Of a stretch of 59,722 bases of DNA, positions 8,680 to 18,029 are shown piece by piece. The position numbers were made by a program, and so were the translations under genes. A model generated the notes under the pieces. It made no database searches. It worked only from the letters and a program-made list of their open reading frames with translations, and was not told where the DNA came from. Position 1 is the stretch's first letter. Every line of letters begins with the position of its first letter. The stretch is from the NCBI GenBank assembly GCA_013202295.1, contig JABMRT010000248.1:1-59722 (forward strand), given 5' to 3'. Origin of the DNA: Candidatus Zhuqueibacterota bacterium (GTDB lineage Bacteria > Zhuqueibacterota > QNDG01 > JABMRT01).

Positions 8680-10249
8680 TCTCAGAGCAGTTATCTCGCC
8701 GATAATATTAATTTGCATTGGATTGTGCTTGTCCTGCACCGGGCCGGTTGAAATGCCTCGGCTCGCATCGCTCACTCCGCTGGCGGATCAGCCCATCCTG
8801 CATCCCGATTATACGGATATCACCTTGCCGCCCAATATCGCGCCCTTGAATTTTGTAATCGAAAATCCGGGTGAGGCATATTTTGTGGAAATATCGGGAG
8901 AATTGGGATCGCTCATACGCATCTCCTCAAGAAAACCGGAAATCCGAATCCCTTTGAAATCGTGGAAAACTCTGCTCGAATCCAATCAGGGCAAAGACAT
9001 CCGGATGGATATGTGTGTGAAATCCAAAACCGGGGAATGGAAACGTCTCACGCCTGTCATCAATCATGTTTCAGAGGATTCGATTGATCCCATTCTTGTT
9101 TACCGCCGGCTCCATCCGATGTACTATCTCTGGCAAAACATGGGGCTGTACCAGCGAAATTTGGAGACCTTCTCGGAAACAACCCTGATCACGAACAATC
9201 AGATTGAGCACAGTTGTTTCAATTGCCATACGTTCGTTCAGAACCGGTCCGAAACCATGATGATGCATTTCAGGGCAGGTCAGGTATCCGGCCTTTATGT
9301 AAAAGATGGTGATCGGCACCTTAAAATCAATACAGCGACGGATTTTAACAAACCAGCCGCCTATCCATCGTATCATCCGGATGGCAAACGCATCGCTTTT
9401 TCGATTAATAATCTGGGCATGTTTTTTCACGCCACAGGTGATACACGCGAAGTCATTGACATGATGTCTGATCTGGTGATCTATGATGTGGATAAAAATC
9501 AGATTACAACGGATATCCAAATTTCCCATCCGGATTATCTCGAAACATTTCCGGCATGGAGTCCGGATGGACGCGCACTCTATTTCTGCCGCACCAATAA
9601 ACTCACGGATTACACGGCTGGTTCTGATAAAGATCCACAGCTTCAATACAATAATGTGCGCTATGATCTGATACGAATCGGTTATAATCCCGAAACGGGT
9701 GAATGGGGCAAGCTGGAAACCGTCCTGTCTTCCGGGGAATGCGGACAGAGCATCACCATTCCACGCATCTCACCGGATGGCCATTTCGCTCTGGTCTGTA
9801 TGGCCGATCATGGCAATTTCCCGGTCTATGTGAGAACCAGCGACATCGGCATGGTGGATCTTGAAACGGGCTACTGGTGGAAACCGGATATCAACAGCGC
9901 CCAATCCGAAAGCTATCACAACTGGTCCTCCACCGGCCGCTGGATTGTCTTTTCGAGTAAACGTGGGACCGGCCAGCTCGCACGTCCCCATTTTGCCCAT
10001 GTAGATAAAAATGGACAAACCGGCAAGCCCTTTGTCATGCCGCAAGAAGATCCGGCCTTTTATGACTCATTTCTGGAAACCTACAATCTGCCCGAACTTC
10101 TCACCGGACCGGTCGAATTGAACGCACGTGAGATGATCCGCACGATGTACGACAATGAACACATCGTTCAGGCCACACTGGATTCTGCAGTGACGCATCG
10201 TAATGATCTGGCAGAAGCCCGTACAGGCTGGTACATTTTACCCTATTGA
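8669..10249 (+). CDS. TolB-like propeller lipoprotein with single CxxCH heme site, copy 2
   Basis: A 526-residue paralogue of the 3961 protein. ATG 8669 is chosen over an in-frame TTG at 8651 because AGAGGTGG lies 6-13 bases upstream and the signal peptide then ends in a lipobox (LCLSC), making this a lipoprotein. It has LPPNIAPLNF, the heme site CFNCH (9215-9229), MMMH a few residues later, and the propeller motifs YPSYHPDGKRIAFSIN, WSPDGRALYFCR, PRISPDGHFALV and WSSTGRWIVFSSKR. The C-terminus FVMPQEDPAFYD is shared by the family. Lipid anchoring would hold the heme at a membrane surface. Confidence 0.8.
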   Translation: MQNNLRAVISPIILICIGLCLSCTGPVEMPRLASLTPLADQPILHPDYTDITLPPNIAPLNFVIENPGEAYFVEISGELGSLIRISSRKPEIRIPLKSWKTLLESNQGKDIRMDMCVKSKTGEWKRLTPVINHVSEDSIDPILVYRRLHPMYYLWQNMGLYQRNLETFSETTLITNNQIEHSCFNCHTFVQNRSETMMMHFRAGQVSGLYVKDGDRHLKINTATDFNKPAAYPSYHPDGKRIAFSINNLGMFFHATGDTREVIDMMSDLVIYDVDKNQITTDIQISHPDYLETFPAWSPDGRALYFCRTNKLTDYTAGSDKDPQLQYNNVRYDLIRIGYNPETGEWGKLETVLSSGECGQSITIPRISPDGHFALVCMADHGNFPVYVRTSDIGMVDLETGYWWKPDINSAQSESYHNWSSTGRWIVFSSKRGTGQLARPHFAHVDKNGQTGKPFVMPQEDPAFYDSFLETYNLPELLTGPVELNAREMIRTMYDNEHIVQATLDSAVTHRNDLAEARTGWYILPY

Positions 10250-10259
10250 TTGGTCAAGG

Positions 10260-12131
10260 ATGTCTGACAAGAAAAAAATACATCAACTTGGATTCTGGCT
10301 GACGATTGCAATTTTTTATGCCCTCCTGTTTTTTCATTTCGGTGTTCGGATTAATCCGGCTCTGATTTTCAGAAATCAGGAGCCTGTCTTTTTTACAACT
10401 TTGAGATTTTTCCACCCGTTTGCCGGATACGCCGGCGGGCTTTCGGAATATGCGGCAGCATTCCTGAGCCAATTTTTCATTTTCAGGTGGATCGGCACCT
10501 TTGTGCTCATCGCACTGATTGGCGGCACACAGGCGCTAACCGTTTATCTCTTTAGCAGTGTGACGGAACACAAATCCTTTCGCTATGCTTCGTTTGTTCC
10601 GGCAGTTCTGTTGGCAGTGATGTTGAGCCATTATGATTTTCCGCTCGCCACGGCAGTTGGATTTCTGGTTACGCTCAATTTCAGCGGCCACATTCTGCGA
10701 ATGAAAAATTGGCCCTTTATTCCGCTCGTCCCAATATTGGCCGGAATGACGGCATTCGCTTACTATCTGATCGCCGGACCTTACCTGATCTTTGTCGCAA
10801 TCAGCGCATTGGCCATCTGGAGTGCGCGTGACAAATCTATTCTGCAAAAAGGGATTATGTCCGCTGTGCTCATCGTGGTTGGTTTTGGATTCCCATGGCT
10901 GCTGAATCCTGCGCTGGGTGTGATGCCTTTGGATACATCCTATCTAAGATGGATCCCCCGATCCATTCCATTCGCATGGCCCGTTGTATCGGAAATGCTT
11001 ATTGGATTCATTATCCTTTGGAGCGTCGGCCTGTTTATTTTATCGCAATTGGGAAAGTCCCGAATATCTTCATTTGCAAGAATTTGGACAGCCTGGCCCT
11101 TGGTCCTTGTCCGTGCTCTGGCCGTGATTGGTCTCGCGATTTTAATTTTAACCACTACCCTGAATGAAACTGCCAAATCTCGACTGACCATCCGGCAATA
11201 CGCCAGGCAAAGGAATTGGGATGGCGTTCTTGAAGAGATCCGGCAGCATCCGAACGTAGACGCCATTTCATCCTTTCATATGCATCGAGCCATGTATCAT
11301 ACCGGTCGGCTTGGAGATGACATGTTCCGCTATCCGCAAAATTTCGGCATCGACGGCCTGATCCCGCTCAAGGAGGATGTGCTTTTTTATGCGACCGAAG
11401 CCGCCAATTTCTGGTTTGAAATGGCGCATTTCAATGAAGCCGAGCATTGGGCGCATGAGGCCCTTACCCAGCAGGGGGCCAATCCGTGGATTCTCCGCAG
11501 GCTCGCTGAAATTAACGCGATTAAAGGCAACCGATCCATGCTGCAATCCTGGACCACACTGCTGGATCAAACCCTGCTGCAACGAAAATGGGCCGATCCG
11601 TTCAAGGCGCAATTGGCGGATCCCACCCCGTTGAAAGACCAGCCAGCCATCAAGCAGGCACGTGCACAGTGGATTGACAGCGACTTTCTAATCCATTTAA
11701 ATTTACCTGAAATGGATTTTGTCTCATTGTACAGGCGCAATCCGGAAAACCACATGGCCTACGAATACCTCATGGCCTACTATCTTCTTGCTCGCCAGGT
11801 TGGATGGTTTGTCAATGAAATCGAAGCGATGCGGAACTTTCCATACAGCCGTCTGCCCATGCATTGGGAAGAGGCCCTGCTCATTTACATGGTAGAAACC
11901 AAAAGCACAGATCCGGTTTTTGCCGGATTTCCGATCAGTGTGGAGTCGATTCAGAGGTTCAATGATTATCAGCAGATTCTCACCAAATATGGTGGGAACA
12001 GAAAATCCGCCCATGAGGAATTGCGCCGTAAATATGGCGGCACGTACTGGTACTACTTAATGTACTCGAAGTCCAACATCCGCATGGATACAGGAGAAGG
12101 TGTGGACGCGTTCACGGGAGCGACACGATGA
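10260..12131 (+). CDS. Polytopic membrane/TPR protein with C-terminal ApbE flavinylation motif, copy 3
   Basis: A 623-residue paralogue of the 2127 and 6871 proteins. ATG 10260 (11 bases after the previous stop) aligns with the starts of its paralogues; an in-frame ATG at 10203 would add 19 residues overlapping the previous gene. It shares NQEPVFF, YAGGLSEYAAA, MAHFNEAEHWAHEAL, PWILRRLAEINAIKG and GGTYWYYLMY. Unlike the others it continues about 20 residues to end in VDAFTGATR. DAFTGAT (12105-12125) fits Dxx(S/T)GAT, the site where ApbE links FMN to the last threonine. The C-terminal block is predicted to be extracytoplasmic, where ApbE works. I infer a covalently flavinylated electron carrier. 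Confidence 0.75.
   Translation: MSDKKKIHQLGFWLTIAIFYALLFFHFGVRINPALIFRNQEPVFFTTLRFFHPFAGYAGGLSEYAAAFLSQFFIFRWIGTFVLIALIGGTQALTVYLFSSVTEHKSFRYASFVPAVLLAVMLSHYDFPLATAVGFLVTLNFSGHILRMKNWPFIPLVPILAGMTAFAYYLIAGPYLIFVAISALAIWSARDKSILQKGIMSAVLIVVGFGFPWLLNPALGVMPLDTSYLRWIPRSIPFAWPVVSEMLIGFIILWSVGLFILSQLGKSRISSFARIWTAWPLVLVRALAVIGLAILILTTTLNETAKSRLTIRQYARQRNWDGVLEEIRQHPNVDAISSFHMHRAMYHTGRLGDDMFRYPQNFGIDGLIPLKEDVLFYATEAANFWFEMAHFNEAEHWAHEALTQQGANPWILRRLAEINAIKGNRSMLQSWTTLLDQTLLQRKWADPFKAQLADPTPLKDQPAIKQARAQWIDSDFLIHLNLPEMDFVSLYRRNPENHMAYEYLMAYYLLARQVGWFVNEIEAMRNFPYSRLPMHWEEALLIYMVETKSTDPVFAGFPISVESIQRFNDYQQILTKYGGNRKSAHEELRRKYGGTYWYYLMYSKSNIRMDTGEGVDAFTGATR
12105..12125 (+). other. Predicted FMN attachment motif DxxTGAT
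   Basis: Codons for D-A-F-T-G-A-T, two codons before the stop of the third membrane protein. The acceptor would be the threonine encoded at 12123-12125. The motif is known from NqrC, RnfG and other FMN-binding-domain proteins, where ApbE transfers FMN from FAD; here it stands alone at the C-terminus without the rest of that domain. Confidence 0.6.
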
Positions 12132-13678
12132 AGAAACACCTGCCAATTTCAATTCTTTTAATTGGATGCGCCACCACACTGTTCATCATGAAGTGCGGAC
12201 CTCCTTCTGCCAGTCAATGGACAGACACAAATGTCCTGCCGCAAATTCTGCCGGATATTTCGGATGTGACCATTCCCTCGAATATCGCGCCTTTGAATTT
12301 TAAAATATTGGAGTCCGGGGAAAATTATGAGGTTAGAATCGCAGGGAAAAGTGGAGCTCCCATCCGAATCTTGACTGGATCACGCGGCATTCAGATCCCG
12401 GAAAGAAAGTGGAAGACGCTTCTTGAAAGCAACTTCGGGGACACACTTCAAATCGAGATCTATGTGAATTCGAATGACAGTTGGAATCGCTTTCAGCCGT
12501 TTTCTTTGATTGTCGCGCAGGAGCCGATTGATAGCCACATCGTGTACCGACAGCTCGGCCCGGTTTATATGTACTGGAACAAGATCAAGCTCGTGGAACG
12601 GAATCTGACCAACTTCGATGAGCGCGACCTGATGAACAATCGCGATCATGGCACCATGTGCATGCACTGCCATGCTTTCGCGGCCGGTAATCCCGAACGC
12701 ATGATGTTGCATATTCGCAGGGGACCGGGAACAGGATTGCTTCTTGCGGATAACGGAAAACTCAAGAATATCGACACAAAGACGGATTTTAATCCACCGG
12801 CTGCCATGCCCTCATTTCACCCGGATGGCAACCGCATCGCCTTCAGTGTGAACCGGTTTAAACAGTTTTTCCATGCGCTGGGCGAAAACCGAGATGTCGT
12901 GGATCTCGCGTCTGATGTCATCCTGTATGACATTCCATCCAACACAATTACGACCACACCGGATCTGGCCGCACCGGACTGGCTCGAAACCTGGCCCGCC
13001 TGGTCCGCGGATGGAAAGACATTGTACTTTTGCAGAACACCGCAGCCGGGAAAATGGAACCTGCCTTATTCAGAAATCATGAAGATCCGCTATGATCTCG
13101 CGGCCGTGGATTTCGATATGGCCACGGGCAAGTTTGGCCCCGTACGCACCGTGCTTTCAGCCGAGGAAACAGGAATGAGCCTCTCTGAGCCCCGCGTCTC
13201 ACCAGATGGACGCTACCTCTTGTTCTGCATGGCCGAATATGGAAATTTCTTTACCTTCCGGGAATCTAGCGATTTATATATGATGGATCTGGGAAATGGT
13301 GAATTCTGGCGTGCGGATTGTTCAAGCGACCGTGCCGAGACCTGGCACAGTTGGTCGTCGAACAGCAAATGGATCGCATTTTCCAGCAAACGCTATAACG
13401 GTGTGATGACACGCCCCCATTTCGCCTATGTGGACGAAAACGGTAAGACACGCAAAGCTTTTACCCTGCCGCATGAAGATCCGGAGTATTATGAAGTGGA
13501 TGTGTTCAACTACCATCTGCCTGAACTGATCACTGGCCCCGTTCCAAATTCCGAATCGGATTTTGTAAAAGCGGCCTATGATTTGGACAATCAAACTCCA
13601 GTACAATTGGATCCGGCGGTTCAGGTGCCTGAAAATCAGACCAAACCGCCTGAGATGTGGCTGCCTGGAAAGAAGTAA
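12128..13678 (+). CDS. TolB-like propeller lipoprotein with single CxxCH heme site, copy 3
   Basis: A 516-residue paralogue whose ATG overlaps the stop of the flavinylated membrane protein (ATGA), so the pair is translationally coupled. The signal sequence has a lipobox LIGC at cysteine 14; a second cysteine at 23 is an alternative. It has IPSNIAPLNF, the heme site CMHCH (12659-12673) followed by MMLH, and propeller blades FHPDGNRIAFSVN, WSADGKTLYFCR, PRVSPDGRYLLF and WSSNSKWIAFSSKR. The C-terminus has FTLPHEDPEYYE. As in the two paralogues there is a single CxxCH, so each is predicted to carry one heme. The likely electron partner is the flavinylated protein encoded just upstream. Confidence 0.8.
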   Translation: MKKHLPISILLIGCATTLFIMKCGPPSASQWTDTNVLPQILPDISDVTIPSNIAPLNFKILESGENYEVRIAGKSGAPIRILTGSRGIQIPERKWKTLLESNFGDTLQIEIYVNSNDSWNRFQPFSLIVAQEPIDSHIVYRQLGPVYMYWNKIKLVERNLTNFDERDLMNNRDHGTMCMHCHAFAAGNPERMMLHIRRGPGTGLLLADNGKLKNIDTKTDFNPPAAMPSFHPDGNRIAFSVNRFKQFFHALGENRDVVDLASDVILYDIPSNTITTTPDLAAPDWLETWPAWSADGKTLYFCRTPQPGKWNLPYSEIMKIRYDLAAVDFDMATGKFGPVRTVLSAEETGMSLSEPRVSPDGRYLLFCMAEYGNFFTFRESSDLYMMDLGNGEFWRADCSSDRAETWHSWSSNSKWIAFSSKRYNGVMTRPHFAYVDENGKTRKAFTLPHEDPEYYEVDVFNYHLPELITGPVPNSESDFVKAAYDLDNQTPVQLDPAVQVPENQTKPPEMWLPGKK

Positions 13679-13875
13679 AATCTGATTTCTTTCCCGCATT
13701 CTTGGTCATATTATGGATACACACTATCGAAACATCTGAATTTTGGCTGACAACTAATCCTTGATTCGTACTCAATTTTCTACTAAATTACATCCAATCT
13801 TTAAGACACTGCACCTCTGGATTGACATTAGTAGATCCGTGCGTCTGATGATTAAGTCGTTACACCGAGGTTCAT

Positions 13876-15255
13876 ATGCCACTCTTTTTTTGGATTGATC
13901 TTTCCGCTCTCTGTTTGTCATTAATCCTGTCATCCTCAATGACTATCGTTGTACTCGGTACAGCACCTGAACGTAAAGAGAATCGTGCCTTTGCCCTGTT
14001 TGCTGTCTTGGTCATCGGATGGACTTTCTCTGCAATGATGTTGCGAACCACATTTTTATTTCAACAACATGCTCTCGAGAGTGAACTCATCGGAACACCA
14101 TTTACCTGGTATAAGCTCACTGCCATCTTCCTGGGCCTGGCAAGTATTCTCTCTTTGAGATTTACTCTGGTATTCTTAAAAATCAAATCAAAAAGGTTGC
14201 ACATCCTGACTTTTGCAGGTGCACTGGTTTTATTGACGTTCTATTTTATTGGCAATAAATTGAATTTCTTTACAAAGTTTCAATTTACCAATCGTGGAAC
14301 ATTCGAAAATAGGATCAATTTTGCAGGATGGATTGCCATTGCGATCGTTCTGTTTTTTCTCATTTATTCCTTTATACTCTTATGGCGAAATCGAAACCAG
14401 GCAGGAGATTTTGAACTCTCTATCGGCATGCTTCTATTAATTATAGGAATTAGTGTGGGTGGTGTCATCAACGTTCCAATACCATTTATGTCAATCATGA
14501 ATGCGCTAAGTATGGTGGTGATGAGCCATGCCGTGATTCGGAGGCAAATATTTAATCCGCTGAAAGAGCTGAATGTGGCACTTCAAAAAGAAAACGAAAC
14601 ACGGAAACACGCAGAAGATTCATTGAGTCTGTCACTTGCAGAGAAGGAAATCCTTTTAAAAGAGGTGCATCACCGAGTGAAGAATAATCTTCAAATTATT
14701 TCAAGTTTATTAAGTTTGCAATCGAGCAAAGCCAAAGATCCGGGCGAAGCCAGTCTTCTGAAGGAAAGTCAGGACCGGGTTTTTTCTATCGCTCTGATCC
14801 ACCAACAACTCTATCAAAGTAGTGATTTATCAAGGATCGATTTTGAATCCTACACAAGTTCCCTTGTTAGAAATTTGTGCATCTCATATGGTATCAATTT
14901 GAATGAAATGGACAATAAAATTGATTGTCGTGAGATTGAGTTGCCCATCGATATTGCTATCCCCTGTGGATTGATCATCAATGAAATGATTGTGAACGCA
15001 TTAAAACACGGTTTTCCGGAATCCATTCAAAGGAAGCCCAAATTATCTGTTTCATTCAAGCCGCATGGCACAGACCAGTTACAGCTTATTGTTAGCGATA
15101 ATGGAGTCGGATTCTCCGATGAGATTGATTTTGAAAATTCAGATTCGCTTGGATTTGCTCTGATCAAACAGATTGCAGAAAGACAGCTTGCGGGAACTAT
15201 AGACCTGAAAGTTAAAAATGGTGTGACCTGGAAAATCACTTTTCCAAAGCCGTAA
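13876..15255 (+). CDS. Sensor histidine kinase (7TM sensor, HisKA_2)
   Basis: A 459-residue membrane kinase. Residues 1-215 hold about seven hydrophobic segments like the 7TM N-terminal sensor of bacterial histidine kinases. A short coiled coil leads to a HisKA_2 domain with the phospho-accepting histidine in LLKEVHHRVKNNLQ, then a GHKL ATPase with N-box NEMIVNALKHGF and DNGVGF. This is the HWE/HisKA_2 class, which often works without a classical DNA-binding partner. No response regulator is adjacent. It follows the heme/flavin modules by about 200 bases in the same direction and might sense their state, but nothing in the sequence links them. CGAGG lies upstream of the ATG. Confidence 0.85.
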   Translation: MPLFFWIDLSALCLSLILSSSMTIVVLGTAPERKENRAFALFAVLVIGWTFSAMMLRTTFLFQQHALESELIGTPFTWYKLTAIFLGLASILSLRFTLVFLKIKSKRLHILTFAGALVLLTFYFIGNKLNFFTKFQFTNRGTFENRINFAGWIAIAIVLFFLIYSFILLWRNRNQAGDFELSIGMLLLIIGISVGGVINVPIPFMSIMNALSMVVMSHAVIRRQIFNPLKELNVALQKENETRKHAEDSLSLSLAEKEILLKEVHHRVKNNLQIISSLLSLQSSKAKDPGEASLLKESQDRVFSIALIHQQLYQSSDLSRIDFESYTSSLVRNLCISYGINLNEMDNKIDCREIELPIDIAIPCGLIINEMIVNALKHGFPESIQRKPKLSVSFKPHGTDQLQLIVSDNGVGFSDEIDFENSDSLGFALIKQIAERQLAGTIDLKVKNGVTWKITFPKP

Positions 15256-15371
15256 AATCTTGAATGATAAATCCAATTGAAGCTCCCCATAAATGGGATC
15301 TTCTAATTTAAATAACCACCCCTTGCACTGCATCACCGTTCTTTAGTTAAATAAACTGGAGAGGTGAATAC

Positions 15372-16316
15372 ATGAAATCTTTTCCTTGTTTTTCCGCAAT
15401 CATTTTTTTCATCGGTTGTTTCTCATTACACGCCAGCATCATTACAGTAGATGACGATGGCCCAGCGGATTATCAACATATCTGTTTCGCAATTGATGAC
15501 GCGATGTCGCATGACACAATTCTTGTAGCTGAGGGAGAATATATAGAATGTCACTATAGTATTGATAAGCCCCTTACACTCCTTGGTGCGGGACGCGATC
15601 ATACAATATTAAGTTATTGGGATGGTATTATTTCTATTAGATCAGACAGTGTCAAGATTGATGGATTTACAATTCAGGGTGGTTTTATGCAGACATATGT
15701 ACACCATACAGACATCCAGAATTGCTCACCAATAATGACAAATAATACATTTATTCAAAGAAATGGTTGGGGATTTGTTTGCGTATTCTATTGTAATGGT
15801 AGTGCTTCTCCCAAACTCCATTATAATAATTTTAACCTTGACTACACAGTCTTCTATTTACACAATGATAGTCTTGATATTCACGCAGAATATAATTGGT
15901 GGGGAACCACAAATGAGGATACTATACAATTAGTTATACATGACAAACATGATGATCCAAGTTTAGGAGAAGTGCTGTACAAACCTTTCTTAACCCAACC
16001 CGCCGCTGTCGAGGGCAGTGAAATCGATCATTTAATAACCACTTTTAACCTGTATCAGAACTATCCTAACCCATTTAACACTTCAACCACTATTCCATAT
16101 GATCTTTCAAAGGATGGTCATATAAGACTCTCTATCTATGATCAAGCTGGAAACTTGATATGCAGATTGGAAGATGGTTTTAAAAGACAGGGAGCATACA
16201 CAACTTATTGGAATGGAACGAATTCGAACAATGTGCCTGTTTCAAGTGGTGTTTATTTTTCTCGACTTGAGATAGGCAGCCAATTAATTACAAAGAAGTT
16301 GATTATTATAAAATAA
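15372..16316 (+). CDS. Secreted right-handed beta-helix protein with type IX sorting domain
   Basis: A 314-residue secreted protein with a good ribosome site (GAGAGGTGA). A signal peptide covers about residues 1-22. Residues 25-190 open with ITVDDDGPADYQHICFAID, typical of secreted parallel beta-helix proteins, followed by short repeated strands. The C-terminal 85 residues are a type IX-style sorting domain: YQNYPNPFNTSTTIPYDL, a mid-domain strand and the closing SGVYFSRLEIGSQLITKKL. The helix is short (only a few coils), so this may be a binding or scaffold protein rather than an enzyme. Base composition is more AT-rich than the genes to its left. Confidence 0.7.
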   Translation: MKSFPCFSAIIFFIGCFSLHASIITVDDDGPADYQHICFAIDDAMSHDTILVAEGEYIECHYSIDKPLTLLGAGRDHTILSYWDGIISIRSDSVKIDGFTIQGGFMQTYVHHTDIQNCSPIMTNNTFIQRNGWGFVCVFYCNGSASPKLHYNNFNLDYTVFYLHNDSLDIHAEYNWWGTTNEDTIQLVIHDKHDDPSLGEVLYKPFLTQPAAVEGSEIDHLITTFNLYQNYPNPFNTSTTIPYDLSKDGHIRLSIYDQAGNLICRLEDGFKRQGAYTTYWNGTNSNNVPVSSGVYFSRLEIGSQLITKKLIIIK

Positions 16317-16322
16317 ACGAAA

Positions 16323-16355
16323 AAGTTCCCGACACTTTGAAACTGCCGGGAACTT
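16323..16355 (-). terminator. Intrinsic terminator after purC
   Basis: A nine-pair stem (16323-16331 with 16347-16355) is followed on the minus strand by TTTTTCG and a T-rich tract, placing it 27-59 bases beyond the purC stop. It could also stop readthrough from the plus-strand beta-helix gene, though that side has no T run. Confidence 0.7.
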
Positions 16356-16381
16356 GTCATATTAACACAAACATAAAACCG

Positions 16382-17176
16382 CTACGGCAAATCCTTAAAC
16401 TTCCCCGTAATCTCCGCAATCACCGCAAATTTGGATTGTACCATATCCAAGTCCTCGCCCATGCGGTAATTGTCCTTATCCAGACGACCCGCAGGATTCA
16501 GCTCTGAAAGCACATTCTCCTGATTCAGTTTGGGCTCTTCATTTGCATAGGGCCAAAGTCGGAACGAGCCACCCGTGATCTCATCGATAAGGGTGACCTT
16601 GCCGTCAATGATCCCATATTCAAGTTTAAAATCGATGAGCTGAATTTGAAAATTCGCGAAAGCCTCTTCAAGGATTTCAAAAACCTGATCATTGATTTTT
16701 CGCATTTCTGAATATTCGGTCGCACCCTTGTTATTGACCATGAAGTTTACATAGGATTGATCGAGCATGGGATCATGCAGCGGATCGTCTTTGTAATGGT
16801 ACTGCGTGACAAGCGGATCAAACCGTTTGCCCTCCGGCATATCACCCCACTTGAGAATGGATCCGGCCGCTACACGGCGCGTCACAACCTCAATATCGAT
16901 CTTGCGATCGAGCTTCTTTACCAGACAGACTCTCTCCTGCGGAGCGGAAATATAATGCGTGCATACACCCTTGCGGTTTAAATACTCAAAGATATCCCGG
17001 TTGGTCTGCCAGTCTACAAATGCCTTACCCTGAATGATGTCATGCTTGACGCCATCACCAGCCGTGATGTCATCCTTAAAAAGCATATACACAGATTTCA
17101 GATCATCCGGGTTGGCGTAGATGATCTTGGTTTTTCCTTCATTCAATTTACGCAACGCATTGAAATCAATCGCCAT
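16382..17176 (-). CDS. purC: Phosphoribosylaminoimidazole-succinocarboxamide synthase
   Basis: A 264-residue SAICAR synthetase, which joins aspartate to CAIR with ATP in purine biosynthesis. Clear family motifs are KLNEGKTKIIYAN at the N-terminus, FKDDITAGDGVKHD (ATP/substrate loop), IDIEVVTRRVAAGSI, the PLHDPML/ITGGSFRLW regions near the active site and LIDFKLEYG. Length is standard for the bacterial single-domain enzyme. AGAGGAGA precedes the ATG. It stands alone, with no other pur gene in the window. Confidence 0.97.
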   Translation of the reverse strand: MAIDFNALRKLNEGKTKIIYANPDDLKSVYMLFKDDITAGDGVKHDIIQGKAFVDWQTNRDIFEYLNRKGVCTHYISAPQERVCLVKKLDRKIDIEVVTRRVAAGSILKWGDMPEGKRFDPLVTQYHYKDDPLHDPMLDQSYVNFMVNNKGATEYSEMRKINDQVFEILEEAFANFQIQLIDFKLEYGIIDGKVTLIDEITGGSFRLWPYANEEPKLNQENVLSELNPAGRLDKDNYRMGEDLDMVQSKFAVIAEITGKFKDLP

Positions 17177-17286
17177 CGGGTTTCTCCTCTTATTCTATAG
17201 ATCAATAGTGGAATTAACTGCCATAAAGAACAGATTCACAAAAAAAGATATAGGAAACGTTATTTAAAATCAAGTAAATTTTCCCA

Positions 17287-18009
17287 TCACCAATTCACCA
17301 CAACAGTGCTTAAGAATGTTGTATCGGTTTTCTTGATTGCCGGATCAGGCGGCGCGTTTTGATAATTCAGCAAATAGCCAAGACCAATAGCAATCCGGCT
17401 GTTAACGCCGACCTGAAGGGAGATATCTCCGGTGATAAAATAGCGTTCCGTCTCCTCCAGTGAGACCATGTAATCCCCGAGAACCTTCAGGGTGACATGT
17501 TCCTTGATCTTGCGATCGCAGGCCAATCCTGCTTTTCCAGTGGCGTAATTTTCTGATTCCAGATCCGGGACGGCATAATCGTCAAAAAAATACATGGAGG
17601 AAAGCATCCCCTTTATAGAATGCTTTTCCTGGTTAATGATATCCATTCCAAGCCCGAGACCCACGGATATGCGGGAGTCGAAACCGGAATACTTGTCCTG
17701 CAAATAGCCCCCTCCGACAAACGCGAATAGACGGCCCGTAATGACCCGCTCGGTCCTGACATCCGCGTTCAGTTTGTTCGCAGTCTCAATGTCCCCGGAT
17801 TTGCCGTACAGGTAGCTCCCGCCCAGGATATACCGATTGCCCATACCCGTGCCGTTCACATCCAGTTTACTGGAAAAGCTTTGTGTTTCCGTATTCCCGG
17901 ATGTGTTCACATAGGAAAGCCCGAGCTGTGTTTTCCATCCCGCATCCTCTTCTGCATAAACAGCAAATGAGATGAGTGCAATCAATACACTCAGGATATT
18001 CTGTTTCAT
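17287..18009 (-). CDS. DUF481-family outer-membrane beta-barrel protein
   Basis: A 240-residue exported protein with a short signal peptide (cleavage near AVYAEED). The opening GWKTQLGLSYVNTSGNTETQSFSSKLDV is the hallmark of DUF481 (YdiY-like) proteins, followed by alternating amphipathic strands and a C-terminal LSTVVVNW that ends in an aromatic residue as outer-membrane barrels do. Function of the family is unknown. AGAGGTG precedes the ATG. It lies 21 bases downstream of mntP and is probably co-transcribed with it. Confidence 0.8.
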   Translation of the reverse strand: MKQNILSVLIALISFAVYAEEDAGWKTQLGLSYVNTSGNTETQSFSSKLDVNGTGMGNRYILGGSYLYGKSGDIETANKLNADVRTERVITGRLFAFVGGGYLQDKYSGFDSRISVGLGLGMDIINQEKHSIKGMLSSMYFFDDYAVPDLESENYATGKAGLACDRKIKEHVTLKVLGDYMVSLEETERYFITGDISLQVGVNSRIAIGLGYLLNYQNAPPDPAIKKTDTTFLSTVVVNW

Positions 18010-18029
18010 CTTACACCTCTTATTTCGTA

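Noticed and set aside
10203-10259. Upstream ATG for the third membrane protein
   Set aside because: It overlaps the heme gene by 47 bases and the added residues have no match in the two paralogues; ATG 10260 aligns with their starts.
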